From Pantoea sp. GD03673 (GTDB taxonomy: Bacteria; Pseudomonadota; Gammaproteobacteria; Enterobacterales; Enterobacteriaceae): a stretch of 64,000 nt of DNA. This document shows, one piece after another, positions 50,104 to 59,014 of the stretch. The DNA is taken from the NCBI RefSeq assembly GCF_029844725.1, contig NZ_JAOCKJ010000004.1, positions 310,001 through 374,000 of the forward strand, written 5' to 3'. How positions within the stretch are numbered: position 1 is the stretch's first letter; the number at the start of each line of letters is the position of its first letter. Under the pieces are notes generated by a model. The model had not been told where the DNA came from. It did not search any database and saw only the letters and a list, made by a program, of their open reading frames with translations. The position numbers were made by a program, and so were the translations under genes.

Positions 50104-50793
50104 TTAGTAGCGGGCAGAGAAACGATACCCTGTTCCACGGACGGTTTGTACCATGCGATCGTGGCCGGAAACTTCCAGCGCTTTACGTAAACGGCGAATG
50201 TGAACATCGACAGTGCGATCTTCCACATAAACATTGGTGCCCCAGACGTGGTTCAGCAGCTGTTCGCGGCTGTAGACGCGTTCCGGGTGGGTCATAAAGA
50301 AGTGCAGCAGCTTATATTCGGTAGGGCCCATTTCCAGCGGAGTGGTGTCGGACATCACGCGATGTGAGGAGGGATCCAGACTCAGTCCCTGAATTTCAAT
50401 CACCTCTTCCACCGCCATCGGCGAAATGCGGCGCATCACCGCTTTGATCCGCGCCATCAGCTCTTTGGGTGAAAAAGGCTTGGTAATGTAATCATCGGCA
50501 CCCACTTCCAGGCCGCGTACCCGATCTTCCTCTTCGCCACGCGCAGTCAGCATCATCACCGGGATATCGCGGGTCATCGCCTCGCGCTTCAGATGTTTGA
50601 TAAACTGAATACCGCTGCCGCCGGGTAACATCCAGTCCAGCAGAATCAGATCGGGCCAGGGTTCAATCAGCTTGCCAACGGCGCTGTCATAATCTTCCGC
50701 CTCGATTGGCTGGTAGTCGTTCTGCTCCAGAACAAAACACAACATTTCACGGATGGGGGCTTCATCCTCCACAACCAAAATGCGCTTAGCCAT
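50104..50793 (-). CDS. phoB: Phosphate-regulon response regulator PhoB
   Basis: PhoB binds Pho boxes and activates genes for phosphate uptake and scavenging. The 229-residue protein has a receiver domain with phospho-acceptor Asp53 ([13 protein letters not shown]) and acidic pocket Glu9-Asp10, then an OmpR-type winged helix ending [15 protein letters not shown] and [13 protein letters not shown] Pho box lies directly upstream, so the operon is autoregulated. Gene order phoB-phoR-(PstS-like); divergent from sbcD. Confidence 0.98.
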   Translation of the reverse strand: MAKRILVVEDEAPIREMLCFVLEQNDYQPIEAEDYDSAVGKLIEPWPDLILLDWMLPGGSGIQFIKHLKREAMTRDIPVMMLTARGEEEDRVRGLEVGADDYITKPFSPKELMARIKAVMRRISPMAVEEVIEIQGLSLDPSSHRVMSDTTPLEMGPTEYKLLHFFMTHPERVYSREQLLNHVWGTNVYVEDRTVDVHIRRLRKALEVSGHDRMVQTVRGTGYRFSARY

Positions 50794-50840
50794 TATTACT
50801 CCTGCTGATTATGACGGCTGTCACTGAGATTCGCGGCGCC

Positions 50841-50874
50841 ATTATGCGTCAGATTTGTGACACTTTTATGAAAA
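50841..50874 (-). promoter_or_regulatory. Pho box and -10 of the phoB promoter
   Basis: Read on the minus strand, three heptamers TTTTCAT, GTGTCAC and CTGACGC recur every 11 bases (50868-50874, 50857-50863, 50846-50852), followed by CATAAT (50841-50846) as -10. The arrangement reproduces the E. coli phoB promoter, where PhoB replaces the -35. Confidence 0.85.
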
Positions 50875-50990
50875 ACATAACCTGCCTGTAACCTCACGGG
50901 TAATCATTTATGACGGCACAGCGACAATTTTTTGCTTTGGCCGCAGAGCCAGTATAATCGCCCGGCGAATCACAACGGCAGGGAGTCATC

Positions 50991-52190
50991 ATGCGCATCA
51001 TTCATACTGCGGACTGGCATCTGGGGCAGTTCTTTTACAACAAAAGTCGGGCAGCGGAACATCAGGCGTTCCTTGACTGGCTGCTGATCCAGATTGAACA
51101 GCATCAGGTGGATGCGTTGATTATTGCAGGCGATCTGTTTGATACCGGCACGCCGCCCAGCTACGCCCGCGAGATGTTTAACCGCTTTGTGGTGGCGCTT
51201 CAGCCTTCAGGCTGCCAGCTGATTGTGCTGGCGGGTAACCACGATTCGGTGGCAACGCTGAATGAGTCCCGCGAACTGCTCGCCTGCCTTAATACCCGCG
51301 TCATCGCCACCCCACAGGAGCAGAATGATGTGCTACTGCTCAACACCCGCCAGGGCGAGCCGGGTGCGCTGCTGTGTGCCATTCCCTATCTGCGGCCACG
51401 CGATATCCTGCGCAGCCGGGCGGGTCAGTCGGGACGCGATAAACAGACCTCGCTGCTGGAGGCGATCGCCCACCACTATCAGCAGCGTTTCGCCGCCGCC
51501 CAGGCGCTGGGCTATGCGCTGCCGATTATTGCTACCGGCCATCTCACCACCGTTGGCGTCAGCCAGAGCGATTCGGTGCGCGACATCTATATCGGTACGC
51601 TGGACGCCTTCCCCGCCAGCGCCTTTCCCGCTGCGGACTATATTGCGCTGGGCCATATTCATCGCGCCCAGCGGGTCGCGGACAGCGAGCATATCCGCTA
51701 CAGCGGCTCGCCGATTCCGCTGAGTTTTGATGAGCTGGGCAGCGAAAAAAGCGTCTTCCTGCTGGAACTGGCGGCCAGCGGCCTGCAGTCAGTCACGCCG
51801 CTGATAGTGCCGCAGGCGCAGCCGATGCAGGTGCTGAAAGGATCGCTGGCGCAGATTGCGGAACAGTTAAACGCCTTCAGCACGACCGGGCAGGAAAAAC
51901 CGACCTGGCTCGACATCGAAGTGACCACCCAGGAGTACCTCAGCGATCTGCAACGTCAGGTAGAAACCCTGACCGCTGCGCTGCCCGTCGAGGTATTGCT
52001 GCTGCGCCGTAGCCGCGAACAGCGGCAGCAGAGCCTGGCGCGGCTCGACAATGAAACCCTGAGTGAGCTGAAGGTGGAAGAAGTTTTTGCCCGCCGTCTG
52101 GCGCTGGATGAGGAGCTGCAACCGGCGCAAATCGACGAGATGACCACATTGTTCCGCCAGACGCTGGCCGCCATGGAAGAGACCCAATGA
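50991..52190 (+). CDS. sbcD: SbcD, nuclease subunit of SbcCD
   Basis: SbcD is the Mre11-type nuclease of the SbcCD complex, which cuts DNA hairpins and cruciforms and opens blocked DNA ends. The 399-residue protein starts [16 protein letters not shown] with metal ligands Asp8 and His10, then [25 protein letters not shown] and the distal [11 protein letters not shown]. All metallophosphoesterase ligands are present. A TATAAT (50953-50958) 32 bases before the ATG is a likely -10. The stop overlaps the sbcC ATG by 4 bases. Confidence 0.97.
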   Translation: MRIIHTADWHLGQFFYNKSRAAEHQAFLDWLLIQIEQHQVDALIIAGDLFDTGTPPSYAREMFNRFVVALQPSGCQLIVLAGNHDSVATLNESRELLACLNTRVIATPQEQNDVLLLNTRQGEPGALLCAIPYLRPRDILRSRAGQSGRDKQTSLLEAIAHHYQQRFAAAQALGYALPIIATGHLTTVGVSQSDSVRDIYIGTLDAFPASAFPAADYIALGHIHRAQRVADSEHIRYSGSPIPLSFDELGSEKSVFLLELAASGLQSVTPLIVPQAQPMQVLKGSLAQIAEQLNAFSTTGQEKPTWLDIEVTTQEYLSDLQRQVETLTAALPVEVLLLRRSREQRQQSLARLDNETLSELKVEEVFARRLALDEELQPAQIDEMTTLFRQTLAAMEETQ

Positions 52191-55100
52191 AGATCCTCAC
52201 GTTACGGTTTAAAAATCTCAACGCCCTGCGCGGTGAATGGTTCATCGACTTCCGCGCCGAGCCGTTTGCCAGTAACGGCCTGTTCGCCATAACCGGTGCA
52301 ACCGGGGCCGGTAAAACCACCCTGCTGGACGCCATCTGCCTGGCACTCTATCACCAGACGCCGCGCCTGGGCGCGATTTCCCAGAGCCAGAACGCGCTGA
52401 TGACCCGCGACTGCGCGGAATGTCTGGCTGAGGTGGAGTTTGAGATCAAAGGCGAAGCCTGGCGCGCCTTCTGGAGTCAGAACCGGGCACGCGGCACCGC
52501 CGACGGCAAGCTGCAGGCCCCACGCGTTGAGCTGGCACGCTGCGCCGACAACACCATTGTGGCCGACAAAGTGGGTGACAAGCTGAAGCTGATCGAAACC
52601 CTCTCTGGTCTGGATTTCGAACGCTTTACCCGCTCAATGATGCTGTCACAGGGCCAGTTCGCCGCCTTTCTCAACGCGAAAGCCAGTGAGCGCGCCGAAC
52701 TGCTGGAGGAGCTGACCGGCACCGAAATTTACGGTTTGATTTCTGCCGCTATCTACGAGCGCCACAAAGAGGCGAAAACCCGGCTGGATCTGCTGCGCAG
52801 CCAGGCGGGAGCGATGGCACTGCTGGATAGCGACGCACGCGATTCACTGCATCAGCAGCTCACCGACCTGACCGAGGCTGAACAGCGGCTCAGCGCGCAC
52901 TATCAGCTGGCCCAGCAGCAGCAGCAGTGGCAGCAACAGGCGCAGCAGTTGCAGCAGGAGAGTGTGCAGGCTGAAGCCGCGCTGCAGCAGGCCCAGGTCG
53001 CCTCCCTGGCGGCAGAAACTAGCCGCCAGCGACTGGCTCGCAGCGAACCGGCTGAAAAGCTGCGGGTCACACTGCAGCAGCGTGATGCGTTACGCAGTGA
53101 ACAGCAGCAGGCAGAGAGTCGCTGGCAGCAGCTCACGGCCGCAGCGGCGCAGGCACAGAACCAGCAACAGCAGCATCAGCAGCACTACGCTGCCGCCCAG
53201 GTAGCCCGCCAGCAGGCACAGCAGGCACAACAGCAGCAGGAAACTCTGCTGACAGAACAGGTGCTGCCGCTCGATCAGCGCATCACGACGCAGCAGCAGC
53301 AGCTTGCAGAGCAGCAGCAGGAAATGACCCATCAGCAGCAGCATGCCAGCCAGACACAGCTCAGCCTGACAGATCAGACGCGGCAGGTCGCAGGCTGGCA
53401 GCAGGCGATTGCTGAACAGCACCAGTTACGTGAGCAGCTTGCCGATCTGGCGCACTGGGGCGCTTCGCTGCCGGTGTGGCAGGAGAACTTCGCCCTGCTG
53501 GCACAGCGTGAAGCGACCCTGGCGGCACTGACACAACAGGGCGAACAGCAGCAGCAACAGATTGCCGCGCAGCAGGCGAAACAGCAACAGCAGGCACACC
53601 AGGCGCTGCCCCGTCAGCAGGCGGAGCAACAGGCCAGCCAGGCGCTGTTACAGGCGGAGCAAGCACTAACTTCGCTTCAGGAACAGCATCCGCCCGTCGC
53701 ACTGCGGCAGGCATTAAATGAGCTGCATAACAGCCGTCCGGCCCGTCAGCAACTGCTGCTGCTCGCTGCGCAGTGGCAGCCCCTGCACCAGCAACTGAGC
53801 CAGCGTCAGCAACAGCTGACGGCGCTGGAAAACGCGCATCAGCAGAATGAAGCGGAACGTCAGACCCTGCGTGAGACGTGGAAACGCCAGAAGCAGCAGC
53901 TGGATGATGTCGAAAAAATCTGCGCACTGGAGCAGCAGATTGCCGATCTCAGCGATTATCGCGCCCGGCTCACCGCCGAACAGCCCTGCCCGCTATGCGG
54001 CTCCTGCACCCATCCCGCAGTTGAGACCTACCGTACGCTGGAAGTGAGTGCTAACCAGCAGCGCCGGGCTGCGCTGCAGCAGCAAACCGAGGCATTGCGC
54101 GAAGCGGGCACGGCAAAAAACGAACAGCTGAAGCAGTCCGCCGCCCAGCAGCAGGCGCTGCGCGACGAAATCGCCGGGGCGCAGCAGCAACTGGACCAGC
54201 TTGAACAGCAATGGCAGGCGCTCAGCAGTGAGCTGGCACTTACCTTCTCACCTGGCGATCGCGAGGCCTTAGCCGCGTGGCAGCAGCAGCAAAGCGAACG
54301 TGAACGCCAGCTTGAGCAGCAGCGACAGACGCAGGAAGCCGCCGAACAGGCGCGTCAGGCGGCAAAAGATCACCATCTTCAGCAGGCGCAGGCCTGGCAT
54401 CAACATCTGCAGGCTGAACAACTGGCGCAGCAGTCGCTCACCAGCCTGCAGCAGGCGCTGGATGCGCTGCAACAGCGTCAGCAGCAGGAACAGCAGGCCT
54501 GGCAGCAGCTACAGAGTCGCTTAGAGCAGCAGTTCAGTGCGCACAACCTTACCCTGCCCGATGCGGCCGATCGCGATGCGTGGCTGGCGGAGCAGCAGAA
54601 GCGCTGGCAGCGCTGGCAGGAAAGTGAGCAGTTGCTCGCTAACCTGCAGCCGCAGCTGTTAAAAGGGGAAACCCAGCTCGCTGCCCTGCAGCAGCAGGCA
54701 GCGCTGGAGCAGCAGCAGCTCGCGACCCGTCAGCAGCAGCAACAGCAGAGCCAGACGCAGCTCGACGGGATGCGCCAGCAGCGTCTGGCACTGTTTGGCG
54801 ATCGCGATGCCGCCCACGCCCGTCAGCAGATGCAGGCCCGCATTCAGGAGTGTGATGAACAGCTGGCGCGGCAGCTTACCGCCCTGCAGCAGGCGCAGGC
54901 TGAGGTCAGTCGCCTGCAGGGTGAGCTGTCAGGGCTGGAAAATCAGCGTCACGCCCTCAGCGGTAAACTGGCAGAGGCAGAAAACGCCCTGCACCAGGCA
55001 CTGAAGAGCACCGGATTCGCGGATGAAGCCAGCCTGCGTGCGGCGCTGCTGGATGAGCAGACCGCGCTGCAACTGCGTCAGCAGCTGCAGCAGCTCGATC

Positions 55101-55861
55101 AGCAGTGTCAGCACCAGCAGGCCCGACTGGCGGATCTGCGTCAGCGGCACAGCATCCATCAACAGGCGAAGCCCGATGCGATGCCGGAATCTGCGGAGGC
55201 GCTCGCGCAGCAACTGGAGCAGTTGCGGCTGGCACTGCGCGACAACGCCAGCCAGCAGGGTCAGATTCAGCAGCAGCTGCACAGCGATGCCAGCCTGCGT
55301 GCCCGCCAGCAGAGCCTGATGACGCAGATTGAACAGGATGGCGTAGTGCTGGCGCAGTGGAGCCTGCTCAACGATCTGATTGGCTCCGCCAGTGGCGACA
55401 AATTCCGGCGCTTCGCTCAGGGCTTAACGCTGGATCATCTGGTGGCGCTCGCCAACCGTCAGCTCGATCGGCTGCATGGCCGCTATCTGCTGCAGCGCCG
55501 GGCGCAGGATCTGCTGGAGCTGGACGTGGTCGATACCTGGCAGGCCGATGCCGCACGCGATACGCGCACGCTGTCGGGCGGTGAAAGCTTCCTGGTCAGT
55601 CTGGCGCTGGCGCTGGCGTTATCGGATCTGGTCAGCCACAAAACGCGCATCGAATCGCTGTTTCTGGATGAGGGGTTCGGCACGCTGGATGCCCAGACGC
55701 TTGACACCGCGCTGGATGCCCTGGACGCGCTGAACGCCAGCGGCAAAACCATTGGGGTGATCAGCCACGTGGAAGCGATGAAAGAGCGCATTCCGGTGCA
55801 GATTAAAGTGCGCAAGATGAACGGGCTGGGTTACAGCCAGCTGGAACTGCCGCAGGGATAA
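52187..55861 (+). CDS. sbcC: SbcC, Rad50-type ATPase subunit of SbcCD (long, Gln-rich form)
   Basis: SbcC is the SMC-like ATPase that pairs with SbcD. Order: N-terminal Walker [10 protein letters not shown] at residues 37-45, a long coiled-coil split by the zinc hook CPLCG (Cys601, Cys604), a second coiled-coil, and the C-terminal ABC signature [18 protein letters not shown] with Walker [12 protein letters not shown]. At 1,224 residues it is about 175 longer than the E. coli protein (1,048), and the extra length lies in the coiled-coil arms. These are packed with Gln runs coded mostly by CAG (for example around 52908-52970 and 53150-53240). The frame is open throughout and both ATPase halves are intact, so it is probably functional. 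Confidence 0.96.
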   Translation: MKILTLRFKNLNALRGEWFIDFRAEPFASNGLFAITGATGAGKTTLLDAICLALYHQTPRLGAISQSQNALMTRDCAECLAEVEFEIKGEAWRAFWSQNRARGTADGKLQAPRVELARCADNTIVADKVGDKLKLIETLSGLDFERFTRSMMLSQGQFAAFLNAKASERAELLEELTGTEIYGLISAAIYERHKEAKTRLDLLRSQAGAMALLDSDARDSLHQQLTDLTEAEQRLSAHYQLAQQQQQWQQQAQQLQQESVQAEAALQQAQVASLAAETSRQRLARSEPAEKLRVTLQQRDALRSEQQQAESRWQQLTAAAAQAQNQQQQHQQHYAAAQVARQQAQQAQQQQETLLTEQVLPLDQRITTQQQQLAEQQQEMTHQQQHASQTQLSLTDQTRQVAGWQQAIAEQHQLREQLADLAHWGASLPVWQENFALLAQREATLAALTQQGEQQQQQIAAQQAKQQQQAHQALPRQQAEQQASQALLQAEQALTSLQEQHPPVALRQALNELHNSRPARQQLLLLAAQWQPLHQQLSQRQQQLTALENAHQQNEAERQTLRETWKRQKQQLDDVEKICALEQQIADLSDYRARLTAEQPCPLCGSCTHPAVETYRTLEVSANQQRRAALQQQTEALREAGTAKNEQLKQSAAQQQALRDEIAGAQQQLDQLEQQWQALSSELALTFSPGDREALAAWQQQQSERERQLEQQRQTQEAAEQARQAAKDHHLQQAQAWHQHLQAEQLAQQSLTSLQQALDALQQRQQQEQQAWQQLQSRLEQQFSAHNLTLPDAADRDAWLAEQQKRWQRWQESEQLLANLQPQLLKGETQLAALQQQAALEQQQLATRQQQQQQSQTQLDGMRQQRLALFGDRDAAHARQQMQARIQECDEQLARQLTALQQAQAEVSRLQGELSGLENQRHALSGKLAEAENALHQALKSTGFADEASLRAALLDEQTALQLRQQLQQLDQQCQHQQARLADLRQRHSIHQQAKPDAMPESAEALAQQLEQLRLALRDNASQQGQIQQQLHSDASLRARQQSLMTQIEQDGVVLAQWSLLNDLIGSASGDKFRRFAQGLTLDHLVALANRQLDRLHGRYLLQRRAQDLLELDVVDTWQADAARDTRTLSGGESFLVSLALALALSDLVSHKTRIESLFLDEGFGTLDAQTLDTALDALDALNASGKTIGVISHVEAMKERIPVQIKVRKMNGLGYSQLELPQG

Positions 55862-55872
55862 CGCGCGGCGCA

Positions 55873-55968
55873 CGCCCTGTTAAACCTGCGGGCTGCGCGA
55901 ACCTGCGGGGCCGGAATAGCCCGATTCGGTGGCACCGCCCGCGCATCAGCGATGCCGTTAACAGGGCG
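55873..55968. repeat. Inverted pair of TTAACAGGGCG motifs after sbcC
   Basis: An 11-base motif stands at 55873-55883 (minus orientation) and 55958-55968 (plus), a perfect inverted repeat 74 bases apart, each continued by a similar GNGYGCC tail. A third copy with the same tail (GTTAACAGGGCAGCGCC) lies at 60455-60471. The 279-base sbcC-lipoprotein gap also has a hairpin CCGGTCTG/CAGACCGG at 56082-56111 shortly before the next gene. Confidence 0.55.
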
Positions 55969-56140
55969 AGTGCCGTATTTCCTGCCTTTCTCATCACTGA
56001 AGTGAACAAGAGCTCATCTGCACAGGGGCGGTAAATTCTGGTTCTGCCGACAGTCGGAGGAATGCCATAGCATTCAGCAGGCCGGTCTGTAGACTGTCAG
56101 CAGCAGACCGGAAGATCTTTAAGGAAAGTTGGCCAGTTAA

Positions 56141-56533
56141 ATGAATGTTATTAATGCAGTCGTGCGAATATTGCCAGGGATAGTTATCGCAGCGTCGCTT
56201 AGCGCCTGTCAGCAACCTGTGTCAAAGCAAGCTGATAGCGTGGCAAACCTGTGTGAGCCTGCCAAAGATCCGGACAGCAAATCCTGTCACTGGACGCATC
56301 AAATGCAGCCGGTGCTGAACCGGCAGTTTACTGATGCGGCGCGTTACGCGGGCCAGCAATGTCTGGTACGGATGGAGTGGCAACAACAGAGTAGACGTTA
56401 TGCGGTGACCCGGACTCAGGGGGATGAAGCGCTCTGCCTGCGTGCCTGGCAGCTGGTGGCGCAGACCCGCGATCTGCCACCACCGCCGGAGCCGGGACAA
56501 CCGGCGTGGTTCGGCTTTGCGCCGCGTGGTTAG
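56141..56533 (+). CDS. Lipoprotein consisting of a TolA domain III-like module
   Basis: A 130-residue lipoprotein: signal to LSAC with lipidated Cys23, then a short linker and one C-terminal domain. From residue 55 it aligns with the last domain of E. coli TolA: VLNRQFTDAARYAGQQCLVRM against the YAGKTCTLRI region and GDEALC against GDPALC, with Cys74 and Cys99 exactly 25 residues apart, as Cys363 and Cys388 are in TolA. A second Cys pair (Cys38, Cys49) is extra. It has no TolA membrane helix or long helical domain II, so it cannot span the periplasm as TolA does. The stop overlaps the convergent AraC-type gene by 4 bases. Confidence 0.8.
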   Translation: MNVINAVVRILPGIVIAASLSACQQPVSKQADSVANLCEPAKDPDSKSCHWTHQMQPVLNRQFTDAARYAGQQCLVRMEWQQQSRRYAVTRTQGDEALCLRAWQLVAQTRDLPPPPEPGQPAWFGFAPRG

Positions 56534-57597
56534 CTGGCCAGACCTTCCTGACGCCACTGACGCGGACTGATGCCAAACCAGCGGCGAAATGCACGTGAGA
56601 ACGCGCTGACTTCCGAGTAGCCCAGCAGCAATGCCATTTCCGAAATGGGCAGCTGCTTCTGTTGCAGATAGTGCGTCGCCATTTCGCAGCGCACCTGATC
56701 CACCAGCGCGGTAAAGCTGCTGCCCTCCTCGCGCAGCCGCCGCTGCAGTGACCAGCTCGACAGCCCGAGTTTATCAGCCACCTCTTCCAGCACCGGCTCC
56801 CCCTGCATCAGAGATAAATTAACCTGAGAACGCGCCAGCTCGATCATGCTCTGCTGCGACGTCCCGCGGTTAAGCCGCCGGATCGCATCCTGCATCACCA
56901 TCAGCAGGATCGGATCGCTTTCCGGCATTGCGCGCAGCAGATCCCGCTTCGGGATCACCAGCGAATTAAACGGCTGATCGAACCAGACCGGGGCATCAAA
57001 TACTTTGCAGTGATCGTGCCACTGGCCGGGACGCGGATGCTCAAAATGGACTTCGCGGGGTGCCCAGTGCCTGCCCGCCACGTGACGGATCAGATTCATA
57101 AACATCCCCAGCGTCAGCTCTGCATCCTGACGGCGCGACAGGATCGCGCCGTGCCGCACCTGATAGTCAAGCCGCCAGCACTCTCCCTTGTCCACCAGCC
57201 GGGTTAAGGTGTCGTGCTGATGCCAGGGAAATGCGCTGACTACATTGTGCAGCGCCTGTTCCAGCGTGTCAGAGCACAAGCCGATATAGCCTATCAGGCC
57301 TAATAACTGCGGTTTAAACTGCCTGCCGTAGTGCAAACCGAAGTTATCAGAACCGGAGTGGCGCGCCGCCTCTTCCAGTACCCGACAGTAGTTAACCAGT
57401 CCGAGGCTCAGCGTCGGGCTGGACAGGCGTTCCGGATCGATGCCGCTGATGCCGAAAATGCGATCAACATCGCCGCCCTGGGTATGAATAAACTCGCTTA
57501 AGCCGGTCGCCGCGGCTGCCAGCACGCCGTGATTGCCTGCCCCCGCCGCTGCAGAGCAGGCGGCAAAGGCATCGGGCTTGATCAGTGTCGGATTCAT
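56530..57597 (-). CDS. AraC-family transcriptional regulator (OruR/ArgR-like)
   Basis: A 355-residue regulator. The N-terminal about 220 residues resemble the arabinose-binding-like ligand domain common to amino-acid-responsive AraC proteins such as OruR (GLVNYCRVLEEAARHSGSDNFG). The C-terminal two-helix-turn-helix DNA-binding domain spans about 250-350, with LEEVADKLGLSSWSLQRRLREEG and LLLGYSEVSAFSRAFRRWFG. Its likely targets are the adjoining kinase and the permease at 59 kb, but this is by neighbourhood only. It lies 162 bases downstream of the kinase gene on the same strand. Confidence 0.88.
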   Translation of the reverse strand: MNPTLIKPDAFAACSAAAGAGNHGVLAAAATGLSEFIHTQGGDVDRIFGISGIDPERLSSPTLSLGLVNYCRVLEEAARHSGSDNFGLHYGRQFKPQLLGLIGYIGLCSDTLEQALHNVVSAFPWHQHDTLTRLVDKGECWRLDYQVRHGAILSRRQDAELTLGMFMNLIRHVAGRHWAPREVHFEHPRPGQWHDHCKVFDAPVWFDQPFNSLVIPKRDLLRAMPESDPILLMVMQDAIRRLNRGTSQQSMIELARSQVNLSLMQGEPVLEEVADKLGLSSWSLQRRLREEGSSFTALVDQVRCEMATHYLQQKQLPISEMALLLGYSEVSAFSRAFRRWFGISPRQWRQEGLAS

Positions 57598-57759
57598 GGT
57601 CGCCTCAGTCAGAAGTCAGGTGGAGCACCCGTCCCTGAGATCAGAGCAAATTCCATACCAGGTCCCCGAGGCCCGGCATGCTGCCTGCGGTCAGGCCGGG
57701 CTGCGCACGGGCAGTGAAACCGGCACTGCGACAGCGCAGCGACGCCCGCCGCTGGTGCA

Positions 57760-58764
57760 TCAGACGCCAACCGGCCGCAGATCCCCCTCCAGATAACGGC
57801 GGCAGAGGCGGACCGAATGGCTGGCCCACGCCGGGCCGAGGCTGCGTGCCATCTCCGTGTCGGCATGCGATCCCACCCAGGCCGTAAGCTGGATGCGACG
57901 CTGGATCAGCAGTGCGGGCAGCATCGCCATCTCCGTATCGCTGATATGCGCCACCTGCTCATAGCCCCGGATCCAGTGATCGATCCACTCTGGCGCACGC
58001 GGATGATGCTCAACAAAACTGATCGCCGCCGCCAGATCGTGCAGATACCAGCCGAGCCCGCAGTCATCAAAGTCGATCACCCGCGTTTCGCCTTTATGCA
58101 GCAGCAGATTGGTCAGCCGCAGATCGGCATGGATCAGGCCATACCGATCCGCTCCCTTACCAAACTGTGCCATCGCCGCGCCGACCTGCGCGATGGTCTG
58201 TTCAACCACGCCGTGATCGGCGGGATTGAGATTCGGCGCATCCTGCCAGCGTCCCCAGTGACTCTCGGCACTGGTCATGGTGTGGTGATCCCAGATTATC
58301 CGCTGGAAACCGGCTGGCGGCTGCCACTGCTTACTCTGCTGATGCAGCCGTGCGGTGATCTGGCCCAGCTGCTGAAAGGCGCGGGGATCGACGTCGGTGG
58401 TCGGCATCTCCCCGTCAATCCAGTGAAACAGCACCACGTAGCGTTCGCCGCCCTCCGGCAGCCGCAGCGTCAGTACGGTTTCGCCCGTGCTGTCCGGCAC
58501 CGCTTCCGGCACCATAATGCCGGTTTCACGCAGCGCATCGAGCCACAGCAGCTCGCTGAGGATGTCCGCTTTCTGATGGTAATCGCCACGATGCAGCCGC
58601 AGTGCATAACGCTGGCCTGCCGCTTTCACCAGAAACGTAGCGTTCTCTGAGCGGCACAGCAGGCTGAGCTGGCCCTGCAGCGCGGCGGGATAACAGGCCA
58701 GCGCCTGTTGTGCCATCAGGGTGAGTTGAGAATCAGTCAGGTTGTCATATTGTTTAGCGCTCAT
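57760..58764 (-). CDS. Aminoglycoside-phosphotransferase-fold small-molecule kinase
   Basis: A 334-residue protein of the APH/choline-kinase family. The Brenner-type catalytic motif reads YGLIHADLRLTNLLLH (catalytic Asp) and the metal-binding motif VIDFDDCG. Families with this fold phosphorylate homoserine, choline, ethanolamine, hydroxylysine or aminoglycosides. Next to an ethanolamine-type permease an amino-alcohol or amino-acid substrate is more likely than an antibiotic. AAGGAG stands 8 bases before the ATG. It is divergent from the permease across 250 bases that contain a long direct repeat. Confidence 0.83.
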   Translation of the reverse strand: MSAKQYDNLTDSQLTLMAQQALACYPAALQGQLSLLCRSENATFLVKAAGQRYALRLHRGDYHQKADILSELLWLDALRETGIMVPEAVPDSTGETVLTLRLPEGGERYVVLFHWIDGEMPTTDVDPRAFQQLGQITARLHQQSKQWQPPAGFQRIIWDHHTMTSAESHWGRWQDAPNLNPADHGVVEQTIAQVGAAMAQFGKGADRYGLIHADLRLTNLLLHKGETRVIDFDDCGLGWYLHDLAAAISFVEHHPRAPEWIDHWIRGYEQVAHISDTEMAMLPALLIQRRIQLTAWVGSHADTEMARSLGPAWASHSVRLCRRYLEGDLRPVGV

Positions 58765-58822
58765 CAGTCCGGCTCCTTTTCACTTGCGTTATCTCAGCAT
58801 GCGTTGCCAGAAGGTGAGCTGC

Positions 58823-58897
58823 TTGACTCCAGAGGAGACAAAGTTGACCGCAGCGTGCAGCTGGCCCGGTTGGTGCCTGTGAGTTGACTCTGGAGGA
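58823..58897. repeat. Direct repeat TTGACTCyrGAGGA in a divergent promoter region
   Basis: Two 14-base copies (58823-58836 and 58884-58897) agree at 12 positions, differing only in the central CA versus TG, and are 61 bases apart start to start, close to six helical turns. Because of the central CCAG/CTGG the cores CTCCAGAG and CTCTGGAG also form an inverted pair. The place, between kinase and permease, fits a regulator binding site. Confidence 0.5.
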
Positions 58898-59014
58898 CAG
58901 AAGTCACTGCGCCCGCGTCAAGTCGCAGCGCGTCAGGCTTCGGCATTATCCCTTCTACTGTAGCGTAATGGCGGTGTAACGCCGCGTGAGACCAACAACG
59001 ACGGGGATAACAGT

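Noticed and set aside
52187-55861. A frameshift or gene fusion behind the extra length of SbcC
   Set aside because: The frame is open throughout, both ATPase halves and the zinc hook are in order, and the extra length is spread within the coiled-coil arms.
57760-58764. An aminoglycoside resistance gene
   Set aside because: Only the fold is shared; the context (permease and regulator, no integron or transposon) points to metabolic use.
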